64,000 bases of DNA from an uncultured Candidatus Melainabacteria bacterium (GCA_934718085.1 CAKUZL010000001.1:325635-389634); one strand, 5' to 3'. Counted from the stretch's first letter, positions 1 through 9,535 are shown. Translations and numbers: made by a program. The notes: generated by a model not told the origin, from the sequence alone.

Positions 1-399
1 AGAGAGGGCATAAAATACGAGTACCTCACGGGAAGTACCAAAAACAGAGGCGAAGTCGTCGAGCGGTTCAATTCGGACGAAACGATTCCGATTTTCTTAA
101 TCAGCCTGAAAGCGGGCGGGACGGGGCTGAACCTCACCGGCGCGGATTACGTCATCCATTACGACCCGTGGTGGAATCCAGCAGTCGAAGACCAGGCAAC
201 CGACAGAGCTTACAGAATCGGGCAGACGAAAAAAGTTTTTGTTTACAGACTTATCACGAAAGGTACCGTCGAGGAAAAAATCCAAAACCTCAAGCAGCGT
301 AAAAGAAACCTTGTGGATTCCGTTATCTCGGTCGACGGGAATATCGGCAAATCACTTACGTACGAAGACCTTCAGGATATCTTTACGTACGACAGTTAA
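1..399 (+). CDS. SNF2-family helicase, C-terminal end (5' truncated by window)
   Basis: The first 132 readable codons are the end of a Swi2/Snf2 ATPase of the RapA/HepA type; the start lies outside the window. Visible parts of the second RecA-like lobe are helicase motif V (SLKAGGTGLNLTGAD, residues 35-49) and motif VI (QATDRAYRIGQ, 65-75) with its arginine finger. A short C-terminal helix follows (EEKIQNLKQRKRNLVDSVI). Bacterial proteins of this family use ATP to translocate on double-stranded DNA and remodel protein-DNA or RNA polymerase complexes. The exact target here cannot be told from this part. The gene ends 331 bp before the convergent gene at 731. Confidence 0.9.
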   Translation, partial: REGIKYEYLTGSTKNRGEVVERFNSDETIPIFLISLKAGGTGLNLTGADYVIHYDPWWNPAVEDQATDRAYRIGQTKKVFVYRLITKGTVEEKIQNLKQRKRNLVDSVISVDGNIGKSLTYEDLQDIFTYDS

Positions 400-730
400 A
401 TTGTCTCGGGGGGCGGGGGTGTCAGAGAAAGAACCTTTGTTTGGGATGTGTTTTTCTCCGAAGTTTTGACCCCGTCGCGTTATTGACCGGCGGCTGAGGG
501 CGCGAAGCAGCGCAAGGTTGCCGTTTGCGGGGTGTTGTTATTTATGTAAGATTGCGGAAAAGTTGCGCGAGGGGTGGCTTTTTCCGCCGCGGAGGTGTCT
601 TGTTTGCCCGGGGTGAGAAGTTTGTCCCTGACTGTCTGCGATGAATGAATATTTCCCGGGGCTCGGATTTTGAGAAAGAACCTTTGTTTGGGATGTGTTT
701 TTCTCCGAAGTTTTGACCTCGTTGCGTTAT
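400..730. other. Intergenic region between convergent genes, no gene seen
   Basis: No credible coding sequence or RNA gene. The stretch holds the first copy of a 73-bp direct repeat and most of the second. G-rich runs lie at about 408-418. No clean hairpin followed by a T-run was found for either flanking gene. Confidence 0.6.
425..497. repeat. 73-bp direct repeat, copy 1
   Basis: Begins GAGAAAGAACC and ends CGGCTGA. It matches 672-744 over its whole length with only substitutions, so both ends are offset by exactly 247 bp. The conserved core includes TTTGTTTGGGATGTG and CTCCGAAGTTTTGACC. This copy lies entirely in noncoding DNA. Confidence 0.85.
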
Positions 731-744
731 TCACGAGCGGCTGA
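672..744. repeat. 73-bp direct repeat, copy 2 (runs into a gene end)
   Basis: Second copy of the element at 425-497. Its last 14 bases are the final codons and stop of the minus-strand gene ending at 731. In copy 1 the base matching the middle of that stop differs (TGA on the plus strand at 484-486 versus TCA at 731-733). This is consistent with duplication of a segment holding the gene's 3' end and its downstream flank. Confidence 0.85.
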
Positions 745-3610
745 ACCATCCTTTAACCCAATTTACTCCTGAATTCCAGACGTTTGCTGCTTCTGCTTTA
801 AAAGTTTGAACATTTGTTCCCAGGTTGTTGTAGGCGGTTCTTACATTACCTATGCCGGATATTATATTTCCTACGGTAGTTTTGACGGTATTACAAGTGT
901 TTACCACGGCTGTCACAACGTTGTTCCCGGCAGTAACTACTCCGGAGAATAATCCGGGTTTGGGTGCTGCAGGAGCAGGTGTAGGAGCCGGAGTAATATT
1001 TTCGTATTCAAATCCGTTGTTACCAACAGTTGAATCAGTTTTATATCTGAATTTATTAGTTGTCGTAACCCCGTTTACGGTTTCCGAAACTTCTATTTCA
1101 TCGACCAAATATTTGCTTTGTACTTGTTTTCCGTTTATTGTTTCCGTGACAGGAGTTTCAACTTGACCGACTTTCGTAAATTTCTTGTTCCCGACAGTAA
1201 AACTTTCATTTACGTTTGTCATTTCAATTTTAAGTTGCAGATCTTTTCCGACAACCAAAGGTTGTGATTGCTGTATAGGTACTTGTTTAACAAGGGTATA
1301 TGTTCCGTTTTTGTTATCGATATAGTCATATTGTGTACCGTTTATTTCGATTTCGGTATCAGAAATTTTTGTACATTTGTTAATTTTAGCTGATCCCGGA
1401 GGAGCGGGTAATTCTACACTTTCGCCGGGCTTTGCATTTAAAAGTCTTTCCGAAAAAGGTGTTTTCTGTGATTTGGCATAATTGAACCGGCTGTCTGCAA
1501 GACTTATATCCAAAGTGGATGCTCTCGGTGTTGTCGGCGTTGGTGCTACAGGTTCGTAAGTACCGACTCCGTTATCAATTTTTGTTAATCGATATTTTTG
1601 AGACGGTGCTCCGGGTATCTTGTATTCCACAATACCGTTTTCTAATACCGTGACGGTTCCTTTTCCGCTTCCGTTTACTTCTATTGCTGTGCCCTTTGGA
1701 ACTACCGACGTGTCGGTCAATTCAATACATGTTTTCCCTCCTTGTAGAAATTTGAATTCTCCCGTCACTGCAGGTTTCACATTTTCGCTTATAACGTTTC
1801 CTTTACTGTCAAAAATTCTTGTATATCTGTTGTTTCCTTCTCTTGAAAGTACTTCGAATTGTCCCTTCGTGTTTGTCTGAGCGTAACTGATATTTTCATT
1901 TTGATAACATTTGTTTCCTTTTATTGATTGAGGTAATTCTTTTATAGGTGTTTGGAAATTTCTACTTTTTACGGGAGTTGCTATACCGGACAGAGTTCCA
2001 GTAAACTTACCGGCATTATGAGCTTCTATAACATCATAATTGTCAATGCCTTTTGTCATAATCTGTCCGACTGAGTTAGTGCCAAATCCGATTTCGTAAC
2101 CGACTAAAGCGCCTTCTGCTTTTGATAAACACCAGTTAGCTGCAGGACTCTTTGATCCGATTCCGTCAATAACACCGGTTACGAATTTTCCTGCTTTTGT
2201 GTTACCAATGGTGCTGTTCAAAAATTTATTTTGAGCGCCTATTATATTCGGAGCATATTGCATTGTAGCAAGGTTAACACCAAGCAATACCGTGTCTTTA
2301 TACATGTCTTCGCTTCCCAGATAGTTTTGGTCGCTGCTTGTTTGAGCGCCGGAACCTAAATTTTGTATATAGTGATTTGTTCCTCCCTGCATATATTGAC
2401 CAAGTGCCGTTTCGAGACCAATTGCAACCTTTGTTCCCGTTGCTAATGTAGTTGCTCCGGCTGCAGTACTGGCGGGGGCAAGAAATCCTCCTGTTGCAAG
2501 TGTTCCCAAAATCAACGCTGCGGTTGTTCCGTATCCGTCCCAAGAAGCATTGGACGCTTTGTAGTCGGATACTTTTTGAAGAGTGTCCTTGAGCATTTCG
2601 TCACCGGCTTCACCTTTATTAAGTGCATCCACGGTTTTTTCGAGGTTTTTTTCTGTTTCTTCTTCGGTGGTAGATCCGACGTGCCCACCTACCGCGTCTT
2701 TAATCTTGACAAAATAAGATTTTTCACGCGCGCCGCGATCGTTTTCAAAGTCTTCAACAGCCTTGTTTAAAATAATTGAGCGGGTGTTGGTCATATATTG
2801 ACGCACTTCGTCATTATTTACCGCAGCGTCCATGAGCTTTTCTTTCATTGTCTTTATTTCATTGTTTAGTCCCTTTTTTACCTCTCTGATTTTAGCAATT
2901 TCTGCATCGTTAGTTTTAATGATATTTCTTTCTTCATTGTTCATAAGTTTTTTAGCTGTTTCTTGATGATCATTTACTTTTTTTTGGTTTTCATTGTTTA
3001 TTTGTTGGTAATGAGTCAGAGTCTTATCATCAAATTTTATAGTCTTGTCAGTGCTTGCTTTTTTAAAATGTTGTTTCTTTTCCGTTTTGAGTTCTTCTTT
3101 TGTCATTTTCTTGCCTTCGGCATTTTTGCCCCGAATTATATGCATTTCTCGTAATGCGTCGTTAGCTGCCGTAGCTGCTTTGCAGAGGGCTTCTTGTTGA
3201 TATGCTGTTAATTCTGTTGTTTTGCTTTCTTCTTTCAGCTTATCTGCAAGTTTTTTGTTTAATTTGTATTTTTGTTCTGCTTCGGTATATTGCTTTGATG
3301 TTCTTGCAACATCTTTTTCACTTTGAGCGAGAGCATTGTTGAGCCCTTTGTACGCACTGTCTTTCAGCGAGTACAAAGTTGTGTTTTTATCGCGAAGCTT
3401 TTGAGCCATATCGTTCGCAGTTTTGAGAGTTTCTTCTTTTTCTTTAATGGCTTCATTGCTTTCAATCCCGACGACTTGCTTTATTTCTTTTTGAAATATG
3501 TTTGCGTCAGGTTTTTTCAATGTTTTTTTAGGTTTGTTTTCTGTTGTTTCTAAGTCTTTAAGTGCAGTGCTTTGGCTTGTTGCCCCACCTTGATCTACTC
3601 TCATGCTCAT
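731..3610 (-). CDS. Large coiled-coil protein of unknown function (959 aa)
   Basis: Not recognised. The start is ATG, preceded by a GAGGGGAG ribosome-binding site; a second in-frame ATG lies two codons on. There is no signal peptide. Residues about 40-350 are rich in Lys, Glu, Asn and Gln with heptad-like spacing, so a long coiled coil is likely. Residues about 360-402 form a small-residue hydrophobic stretch (Ala, Gly, Thr, Leu) that could insert in a membrane. The middle holds beta-rich, Gly/Thr-rich sequence. A Pro/Ala linker (PAPTPAPAAPKPG) precedes an about 75-residue amphipathic tail. The codon use is more AT-rich than in neighbouring genes. The gene is monocistronic and flanked by long gaps. 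The layout suggests a structural or secreted large protein, but that is a guess. Confidence 0.75.
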   Translation of the reverse strand: MSMRVDQGGATSQSTALKDLETTENKPKKTLKKPDANIFQKEIKQVVGIESNEAIKEKEETLKTANDMAQKLRDKNTTLYSLKDSAYKGLNNALAQSEKDVARTSKQYTEAEQKYKLNKKLADKLKEESKTTELTAYQQEALCKAATAANDALREMHIIRGKNAEGKKMTKEELKTEKKQHFKKASTDKTIKFDDKTLTHYQQINNENQKKVNDHQETAKKLMNNEERNIIKTNDAEIAKIREVKKGLNNEIKTMKEKLMDAAVNNDEVRQYMTNTRSIILNKAVEDFENDRGAREKSYFVKIKDAVGGHVGSTTEEETEKNLEKTVDALNKGEAGDEMLKDTLQKVSDYKASNASWDGYGTTAALILGTLATGGFLAPASTAAGATTLATGTKVAIGLETALGQYMQGGTNHYIQNLGSGAQTSSDQNYLGSEDMYKDTVLLGVNLATMQYAPNIIGAQNKFLNSTIGNTKAGKFVTGVIDGIGSKSPAANWCLSKAEGALVGYEIGFGTNSVGQIMTKGIDNYDVIEAHNAGKFTGTLSGIATPVKSRNFQTPIKELPQSIKGNKCYQNENISYAQTNTKGQFEVLSREGNNRYTRIFDSKGNVISENVKPAVTGEFKFLQGGKTCIELTDTSVVPKGTAIEVNGSGKGTVTVLENGIVEYKIPGAPSQKYRLTKIDNGVGTYEPVAPTPTTPRASTLDISLADSRFNYAKSQKTPFSERLLNAKPGESVELPAPPGSAKINKCTKISDTEIEINGTQYDYIDNKNGTYTLVKQVPIQQSQPLVVGKDLQLKIEMTNVNESFTVGNKKFTKVGQVETPVTETINGKQVQSKYLVDEIEVSETVNGVTTTNKFRYKTDSTVGNNGFEYENITPAPTPAPAAPKPGLFSGVVTAGNNVVTAVVNTCNTVKTTVGNIISGIGNVRTAYNNLGTNVQTFKAEAANVWNSGVNWVKGWFSRS

Positions 3611-3685
3611 GTTTTTTCTCCCCTCTTAATACTCTCTCGTTTTTTTCTCTCTCTCTTGTAAGGTTGTATTGTTATCGTGTTTGTA

Positions 3686-3838
3686 AATATATAAAAACAA
3701 TATACTTTTAAAAATTGCGTTTTTGTTGCCGGATTTTTATGCCGTTTTTGAAACAATGTTTTGAAAACCTTGTTTTTACAGGTTTTTCCTTATCGGGATA
3801 TGTTTACAAAACTTAATAAAATATATAAAAACAATATA
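3686..3838. repeat. 19-bp direct repeat pair in AT-rich leader region
   Basis: AATATATAAAAACAATATA occurs at 3686-3704 and again at 3820-3838, 134 bp apart. Both lie upstream of the divergent coiled-coil gene (start at 3610). They may be duplicated promoter or protein-binding sites. Confidence 0.6.
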
Positions 3839-4268
3839 TTTTTTGGCAAAAATGAAGGTGTTTTTCTCATTTTAAGCATGCCCGATATATACTATGCCTC
3901 TTTCCTCCGCGCCCCCGGCATGCTCGGTGCTCCTTGCTCCCCGTTGTCTCTTTTGGGTTCCAAACACTTGTTTTCGCCGGTTTTCGCGAGTTTCGCTCTT
4001 GCCGTCCCTTGCAAATCAACCGTCATTCCCGTTTTTGCCATATCCGTCCGTTGCCGAGTGTTCTCCGCGCCCCGGGCATGTCTCGGGCATGGTTATTCTC
4101 CCCCCCCCATTGCCGCCTCGTTTGCCGTTTTTCGTTTGACTTTTCGGACGCCGGCGGCAAATGTTTCGTGTCGTGTGCTGTTCGGACAACAACGCGGCGG
4201 GTTCGTTTCAACCTCTCGAACTTTTAATTTTCCCCGAAAATGCCCCCGAAAATTCCCCCGGCGAAGGC

Positions 4269-4298
4269 TTTACAATTCGTCTCCGAAGGTAGTATCAT
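4269..4298 (+). promoter_or_regulatory. Candidate promoter of the AsmA-like gene, leaderless type
   Basis: TTTACA (4269-4274), an 18-bp spacer and TATCAT (4293-4298). The ATG follows only 6 bases after the -10 box and has no Shine-Dalgarno site, so transcription would begin at or next to the start codon. Confidence 0.45.
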
Positions 4299-4304
4299 TG
4301 TTGT

Positions 4305-6953
4305 ATGAAAATTTTAGGGAAAGTTGTGCGGGTAATTTTGCTTGTCGTCGCGGCGGCGGTTGTTACGGGATATTTCATTATCGTGTTTCTTTTGCCGAAA
4401 TACCTTAATTCCGCGCATTTTGCGGGGCATCTCGACTCTTATCTTTCTCAAAATTTCGGGCTGAATTATCGTTCCGAAGGAACGATTTTCACGGTGACAC
4501 CGAAGCTGAAAATCTTCGCGAAAGCCTCGGAAATCGAGCTTTTAAACAGTTCGGGCGAGAAGGTCGCATTAATAGAAAATCTGAATTCGTCGTTTGCGGG
4601 GCTTCATCCGAAATCGTTTGATTTTTCGGCGAGCAACGTATTTGTCGACGCAAAACACCTTAAAAAGTCCGAGGGCAAAGGTTTTTCGTCAAAACCGATT
4701 TTGAAGTTTTTAAATTCTCTTGACGTAGAAACCTTGACAGTTCTGTTTTCCGGTGCAAACAACGAAGAATTTGCGGTAAACGTCAAAAATCTGCGGCTTC
4801 AAAAGTTATACGACATCTCCGTCTTGACGTTCGATGCCGCGTTGCGCTCAAGGCTTGTCAAAAACGGCATTTTTGCGGGAAAATCGGGCGGCATTGTTCT
4901 TTCCGACAAAAAAATCGTCGCGCAAAATCTGTCGGTATTTTTCGGCAGGCAAAAACTTTTGCTAAACGGACTTATCGCCGATTCTCGAGGAAACAATGAC
5001 CTGAAAATTACCGGAAAAAACATTTCGGTTCACGATTTTGAGGTGGCACTTGTTTATTTTTTGAAGCTTCGCAAAAAAGAAAAAGTTTTCATCGAGAATT
5101 TTTACGATTTTTCGGGGCTCATTGATGTCGATCTGAAATTCAAGAACAAAGGTCTTTTCGGGCATTGCATCGCAAAAAATTTGGCGGCGAAAACGGTTTT
5201 GTTCAACGTCCCTGCGTCGTTTAAAAAAGCCGATTTCGTGTTTGACGGAAAAACTCTGTCGTTGCAGGAATTCGGGATTTTGGGCAACGATAAAGTCTTC
5301 ACGGCGTTTAAAACCGAAAATTTGTTCACGCCGGAGCTTACGACGAGCGGAACCGTTCAGTCCGCATTAACGGCAAAAACCGTCGATAAATACGTTCCCG
5401 ACGCGATTTTACAGGGGGTTGCGCACGCAAAAGTCGATTATTTCGTCAAGAACCACAAAATTACGGTCGATTATTCGCTTGATTTCGATAAGGGTTCGCA
5501 ACTTTTTTACAAAAACGCCAATCTCGGGCTCAAAGACAAAAAACGCAAACTTAAGGTTCAAACATTCAAAGACGGAAACTCGCTCGATATCGTCTTTTAC
5601 CGCTATTCCGCGTTCGAAAATTCTGCGTTCAAAGACATTGTGACCGGCAAAGGTCATTTCGAAAAACAAAAAAATAAGTTCGCGTTGAAGTTTTTAACCT
5701 GCAAAACCAACGGCTTTGCGCCGGTCGCTCTGACGGGGTCGTTCGGCAAATTTGTCGACGGCGGAATGTTTTCGGGCGATTTGTATTATTATCATCCCGC
5801 AAAAAGGCTCACCGGGAATTTTAAGGTTATAAATTCCCGTTACAAGCACTTTCGGCTTAAAGAAGCCGTGCTTTCCGCGGACAATTCGAATATGCAAATA
5901 AACGCGTTCGGAACTTTTTACCGCCAACCGTTTCGGTGTTCGCTCGTTGCACAAAACGATTTTGCGAACGACAAGGTCAATATTTACGACTTGGATTTGT
6001 ATTTGGAAAAATTTATTATAAAAAACCGTTCCCATACCGCGAAAAAATTTCGTTTCGACGGTTCGCGCGATTTTTCGAACAAAATTCCTTCAAAAATCGC
6101 GGACAAGGTTTCGGATGTCGATATCACCGTCCACAATTGGAAAATCAAGGTTGATAAAATCGTGAAAAATCGAATAGTTTTCGAAAACATTTACTTTTTC
6201 GGAAACCTGAAAAACGATATTTTTACTTTTAAAACGGACAAAATAAAATTTGCCGGCGGAACACTTTATGCAAGCGGGCGATACGATTTCAAAACGTATT
6301 CGTCGCTGTTGGATTTTTATGCCGACGACATTGACTCAAACACCGTTGCCGACGTCGTTTTCAATCTTCCCGGTCAAATTTACGGAAAGGCGTCCGCAAA
6401 ACTTCATGCAAAAACCTTTAACCACGCCGAAAAATTTCTCGCACACGCGGAATTTAACGTCAAAAAGGGTTATTTGCCGAAGCTCGGGAGTACGGAGTTT
6501 ATGTTGAACAAAAAGCATCCGATAAAATTCACGGTGCAAAATCTCGTGAATATAGACATAACGCCCGAAAAAGCTTTTACTTCGGACATCAAAGGGTCGT
6601 TTGATTTGGACGGTTCAAACATGAAAAACATCAATCTGACTTCCGAACAAAAGTACCTTTCTTTCCTTATCGAGGGCGATTACGACATAAAATCGCAAAA
6701 TACCCATTTCGACCTGTGGGGCAAATATAACATTCCGTCGGGACAAAAAATCAGAATTTTACACATTCCGATATCCTGGATTATAAAATTTCTTTTACGC
6801 CCCGAACACACGTACGCGCTGTACAAACATAAATTCGATAAAGTTCCGCCGGTTCAAGCCCTCGAAAAGGACATAAGAACTTTCCGCGTAAAAGTCAACG
6901 GAAACATCAATTCTTCCGAAAACCTGAACGTAGAAATGAAAAGTATTTACTGA
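4305..6953 (+). CDS. AsmA/TamB-like envelope protein (882 aa)
   Basis: One N-terminal membrane helix (residues about 7-31) is followed by a very long, beta-strand-rich region with repeating FxxxDGKTLSL-type and DxDLKFKNKG-type strands. This is the hallmark of the AsmA/YhdP/TamB superfamily. These proteins are anchored in the inner membrane and span the periplasm as a beta-groove thought to carry phospholipid to the outer membrane. Phrases such as FDGKTLSLQEFGI and GSFDLDGSNMKNINLTSEQ fit an AsmA-like C-terminal part. The start is ATG without a Shine-Dalgarno site, 6 bases after a -10 box. It stands alone. It is one of three such genes in this window (also 19641 and 42112), differing in length and little alike in sequence. 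Confidence 0.75.
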   Translation: MKILGKVVRVILLVVAAAVVTGYFIIVFLLPKYLNSAHFAGHLDSYLSQNFGLNYRSEGTIFTVTPKLKIFAKASEIELLNSSGEKVALIENLNSSFAGLHPKSFDFSASNVFVDAKHLKKSEGKGFSSKPILKFLNSLDVETLTVLFSGANNEEFAVNVKNLRLQKLYDISVLTFDAALRSRLVKNGIFAGKSGGIVLSDKKIVAQNLSVFFGRQKLLLNGLIADSRGNNDLKITGKNISVHDFEVALVYFLKLRKKEKVFIENFYDFSGLIDVDLKFKNKGLFGHCIAKNLAAKTVLFNVPASFKKADFVFDGKTLSLQEFGILGNDKVFTAFKTENLFTPELTTSGTVQSALTAKTVDKYVPDAILQGVAHAKVDYFVKNHKITVDYSLDFDKGSQLFYKNANLGLKDKKRKLKVQTFKDGNSLDIVFYRYSAFENSAFKDIVTGKGHFEKQKNKFALKFLTCKTNGFAPVALTGSFGKFVDGGMFSGDLYYYHPAKRLTGNFKVINSRYKHFRLKEAVLSADNSNMQINAFGTFYRQPFRCSLVAQNDFANDKVNIYDLDLYLEKFIIKNRSHTAKKFRFDGSRDFSNKIPSKIADKVSDVDITVHNWKIKVDKIVKNRIVFENIYFFGNLKNDIFTFKTDKIKFAGGTLYASGRYDFKTYSSLLDFYADDIDSNTVADVVFNLPGQIYGKASAKLHAKTFNHAEKFLAHAEFNVKKGYLPKLGSTEFMLNKKHPIKFTVQNLVNIDITPEKAFTSDIKGSFDLDGSNMKNINLTSEQKYLSFLIEGDYDIKSQNTHFDLWGKYNIPSGQKIRILHIPISWIIKFLLRPEHTYALYKHKFDKVPPVQALEKDIRTFRVKVNGNINSSENLNVEMKSIY

Positions 6954-7332
6954 TTTTTTGTCAATGCACTTTGGGATGGTTTTTCGAAATGTCGAATCTG
7001 TGCCGAGGCAGGGAAAATCGTGTGAAGGCGGCTCAACGTCGGAAGCGAATCGTCAGGGCGATGTGAGAGGAGAGTTTCTGTAAATCTGCGTGTGCGGCGG
7101 GTACGCGAGCGGTTGTCGAGACCGGGTTCGGCGGGTGAATTGCCTTTTCGACGTAACGGGTATGTTCTTTGTCGGCAAAATTTTCGGTGGCGGTTTCGCG
7201 GTGAAGAACGGTGTATTTCAAAATCTGCACGTCACGCGCTCTCGGGGGCGGTACTCTTTTTGTAAAACTGTTTGCCTTGATGTGTAACGAAGCGGAGCGA
7301 CGTCGGGGGGCGTTGCTCGGCGGGGTTTTGCG
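6954..7332. other. 379-bp gap between convergent genes, nothing recognised
   Basis: GC-rich, with GGCGGG and GTCGAGAC-type runs. Frames open on both strands, but none has a ribosome-binding site or plausible protein. No hairpin with a T-run was found near either gene end. Confidence 0.5.
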
Positions 7333-9447
7333 TTACATCCTTTGCTGCATTTGAGTCATCGGTTGCATCGGTTGTGCTCCGGGTGCGGTTTTGTAACGAT
7401 TTACAAAAATCTCGGGCGAGTCAAGCTTTTTCATTGCCTGCATAACTCCGATTTTACCGGATTTCTTTTGAATGCTCGTCAGCCATCCTTGGAATGCGTA
7501 CACCGCGGCGACAACTCCCGCGAAACCGCCTGCGATTACAAAAATTCCCGACTTTCTTAACGTCGGCATATCAAATATGCCTACTTTTTTTGCAAATTTT
7601 TGGAATTCTTCGGGAAGGTTTTTGGTTGCTTCTTCCTTTGCCAATCCTTTGAGGAACAGCACTTCCGTCGCCAAATCTCTTATGTATTTGACCAAAAATC
7701 CGCCTTTAAAGTGTTTGTCCATCGAGCCTTTAATGTTTTTCAAAACTTCGGGCAGTTCTTTTAATATTTGTTCGGCGCTCGGGTTTTGAGAAACGTTCAT
7801 TTGCTTGCTTAAATCCGGCAGTGCATCTTTCGCAAACGTTTCTATAATCTTGGCGGCGCTGTTTGTGATTTTTGTGTTTTTAGCGAGTTCTTCCGAATTC
7901 AGTTTGTTTAAATTTTTCAAAACATCTTTGTCGTTTTTGGCGACTTCGATAATTTTGTTTATTTCTTGTTTTATCGGTGAATCGTCTTTCAGAGCCCAAT
8001 TCGAGAGTTTTTCGATAATTCCCGTAAACGGAATCCAACCTTGTTTTATTGCATGTATCATTCCTAACGGTCCAAATATTGCGGAAAGGGTTGCCACTGT
8101 GCTCACGCCCTGCATTGCGAGCTGTGTTGCAGCTTCCGTGTTTTCCGAGTACTTTTGAGAATATTCGTCCATTTCTTCAAAAGCTTTGAAAACGTTTGAT
8201 TGCAGGTTTTTTGCATCCGTCATCTGCTTTTCGCCGACTTGAACATTCTTTAATGCTGCGTTGAGTTTTTCGTTTTCTATAAATTCGTTATTCTTGTATT
8301 TTTTGTATTCTTTCAAATCCTTAAAATATTGCGGAATGAATGAGAAACATTTTGCAATCGCGTTTTGCTTTTTCGTTTCTCCCGTAACAGGTGCCGAATT
8401 TATGTCGTCTTCAGAATATGCGTAAAGCTTGGTCGGGTTTTCCAAAAGTTCTTTCCGCGCTTTAAACCGCCCGATAGCCGCGGCTTGCTTTTGTTGTGCC
8501 GCTCCGATAAGCGTTATTCCGAGTCCCGCTAACAACCCCGGAATAAAGGCAGGCACTTTTTTCAGGACGGGTATTATTTTTTGAAGTCCCCAAAATGCCG
8601 CTCCTCCGATGACGCTCGAAAATATTCCGGCTGTCTCGAAAACGTTTTCGACATCTTCCGAGTAATCTTCCGCGGAGTTGTTGATTTTCTTCATTGTCTC
8701 AAGAATCAGCTCTTTGTCTTCTTTTCCCTGTTGAAGTTCTTCAGGCGTATAATTTCCCGCTTTCAGCGTTTCGTAATCGTCGTTTAAATCTTCCTGTTTT
8801 CGGTAGTTGTTGTATTCCGTAAATTCGTTTGTTACAAGCCCGTAAACATTTTTTATCGAGTCGATTTGTCCGCCGAATCCCGCACGGTTCATTCGGACAA
8901 TATCGGGGTCGAGTTTTACGTTGTTTTTGTTTTGTTCTGCCTCCGCCGTTTGTTGTTCGTTGTACAGGACAAAGTTTCGTGCATCGTTCAACTCGTCTCG
9001 CCGAGCCTGATATCTTCCTACCCGTGATGCTTTTTTCTGAATGTGGTTTCCGAATAGAATGGATGCAACGGATAACACGACGGAAGGTGCAAACATAAAT
9101 ACCGACGTCGCAATCGGGTTTTTTTCCGCAAATTTTGCAAGTTTTTCGCATTTCCCCATTAAAAATTGAGGTAAAACGGCAAAAACCGCGGCGACTCCTG
9201 CCGTAACGGCTTCCGTTGCCGCTTCCATGTCTTCGCAGTTGTTTTCGGACCTTGAATCCTGGATTTCACTCGCCCGAATTATCGCTTTCGCCTTTTTTGC
9301 CAAAAATTCCGCTTTATCCGGCGGCAAAGGCTTTGTCTGAGCCAAATATTCTTTCGCACGCGACCTTCTCGTTTGGTCTTTCTCCCAAACTTCGTACGGT
9401 TTCAGGTTTGTTTTTATGTCTTTCAGAGTCGCTATGTAGTCGCCCAT
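7333..9447 (-). CDS. Repeat-built membrane protein of unknown function (704 aa)
   Basis: Not recognised. I start at the ATG whose product begins MGDYIATL, preceded by AGGA at fair spacing; a TTG two codons upstream is the alternative. The protein has hydrophobic hairpins near residues 78-135, 273-316, 445-467 and 633-655, separated by charged helical segments. Three copies of an acidic motif lead into a hairpin (CEDMEAATEAV at 71, SEDVENVFETA at 263, SENTEAATQLA at 434). Three copies of a basic motif leave one (IQKKASRVGRYQARRDEL at 136, QQKQAAAIGRFKARKELL at 318, IQKKSGKIGVMQAMKKLD at 659). The C-terminus is Met/Gln/Pro-rich. This suggests internal duplication of a two-helix membrane module. 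The gene stands alone upstream of nothing on its strand. Confidence 0.8.
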   Translation of the reverse strand: MGDYIATLKDIKTNLKPYEVWEKDQTRRSRAKEYLAQTKPLPPDKAEFLAKKAKAIIRASEIQDSRSENNCEDMEAATEAVTAGVAAVFAVLPQFLMGKCEKLAKFAEKNPIATSVFMFAPSVVLSVASILFGNHIQKKASRVGRYQARRDELNDARNFVLYNEQQTAEAEQNKNNVKLDPDIVRMNRAGFGGQIDSIKNVYGLVTNEFTEYNNYRKQEDLNDDYETLKAGNYTPEELQQGKEDKELILETMKKINNSAEDYSEDVENVFETAGIFSSVIGGAAFWGLQKIIPVLKKVPAFIPGLLAGLGITLIGAAQQKQAAAIGRFKARKELLENPTKLYAYSEDDINSAPVTGETKKQNAIAKCFSFIPQYFKDLKEYKKYKNNEFIENEKLNAALKNVQVGEKQMTDAKNLQSNVFKAFEEMDEYSQKYSENTEAATQLAMQGVSTVATLSAIFGPLGMIHAIKQGWIPFTGIIEKLSNWALKDDSPIKQEINKIIEVAKNDKDVLKNLNKLNSEELAKNTKITNSAAKIIETFAKDALPDLSKQMNVSQNPSAEQILKELPEVLKNIKGSMDKHFKGGFLVKYIRDLATEVLFLKGLAKEEATKNLPEEFQKFAKKVGIFDMPTLRKSGIFVIAGGFAGVVAAVYAFQGWLTSIQKKSGKIGVMQAMKKLDSPEIFVNRYKTAPGAQPMQPMTQMQQRM

Positions 9448-9535
9448 GCGCAATATCCTATACTTTTCACATGTTTATAAAGTATCCGAAACTCGATTAT
9501 TTGCTTTTTTATTATCTGCGCTTCATAAAAATTTA

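Larger units (their letters stand above)
3611..4304. other. 694-bp intergenic region with repeats and a nine-C tract
   Basis: This gap lies between two divergently oriented genes. The left part is AT-rich and contains a 19-bp direct repeat (3686-3704 and 3820-3838). From about 3890 it turns GC-rich and pyrimidine-biased. There, CTCCGCGCCCC-x-GGCATG occurs at 3905-3922 and 4063-4080 with one mismatch, and nine C residues run from 4100 to 4108. Open frames cross the GC-rich part in several registers, but none has a start signal or protein-like composition, so I call no gene here. Confidence 0.6.

Noticed and set aside
3761..4408. 215-codon open frame over the GC-rich gap into the AsmA-like gene
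   Set aside because: It has no start signal, its composition is not protein-like, and it overlaps the start of a well-supported gene.
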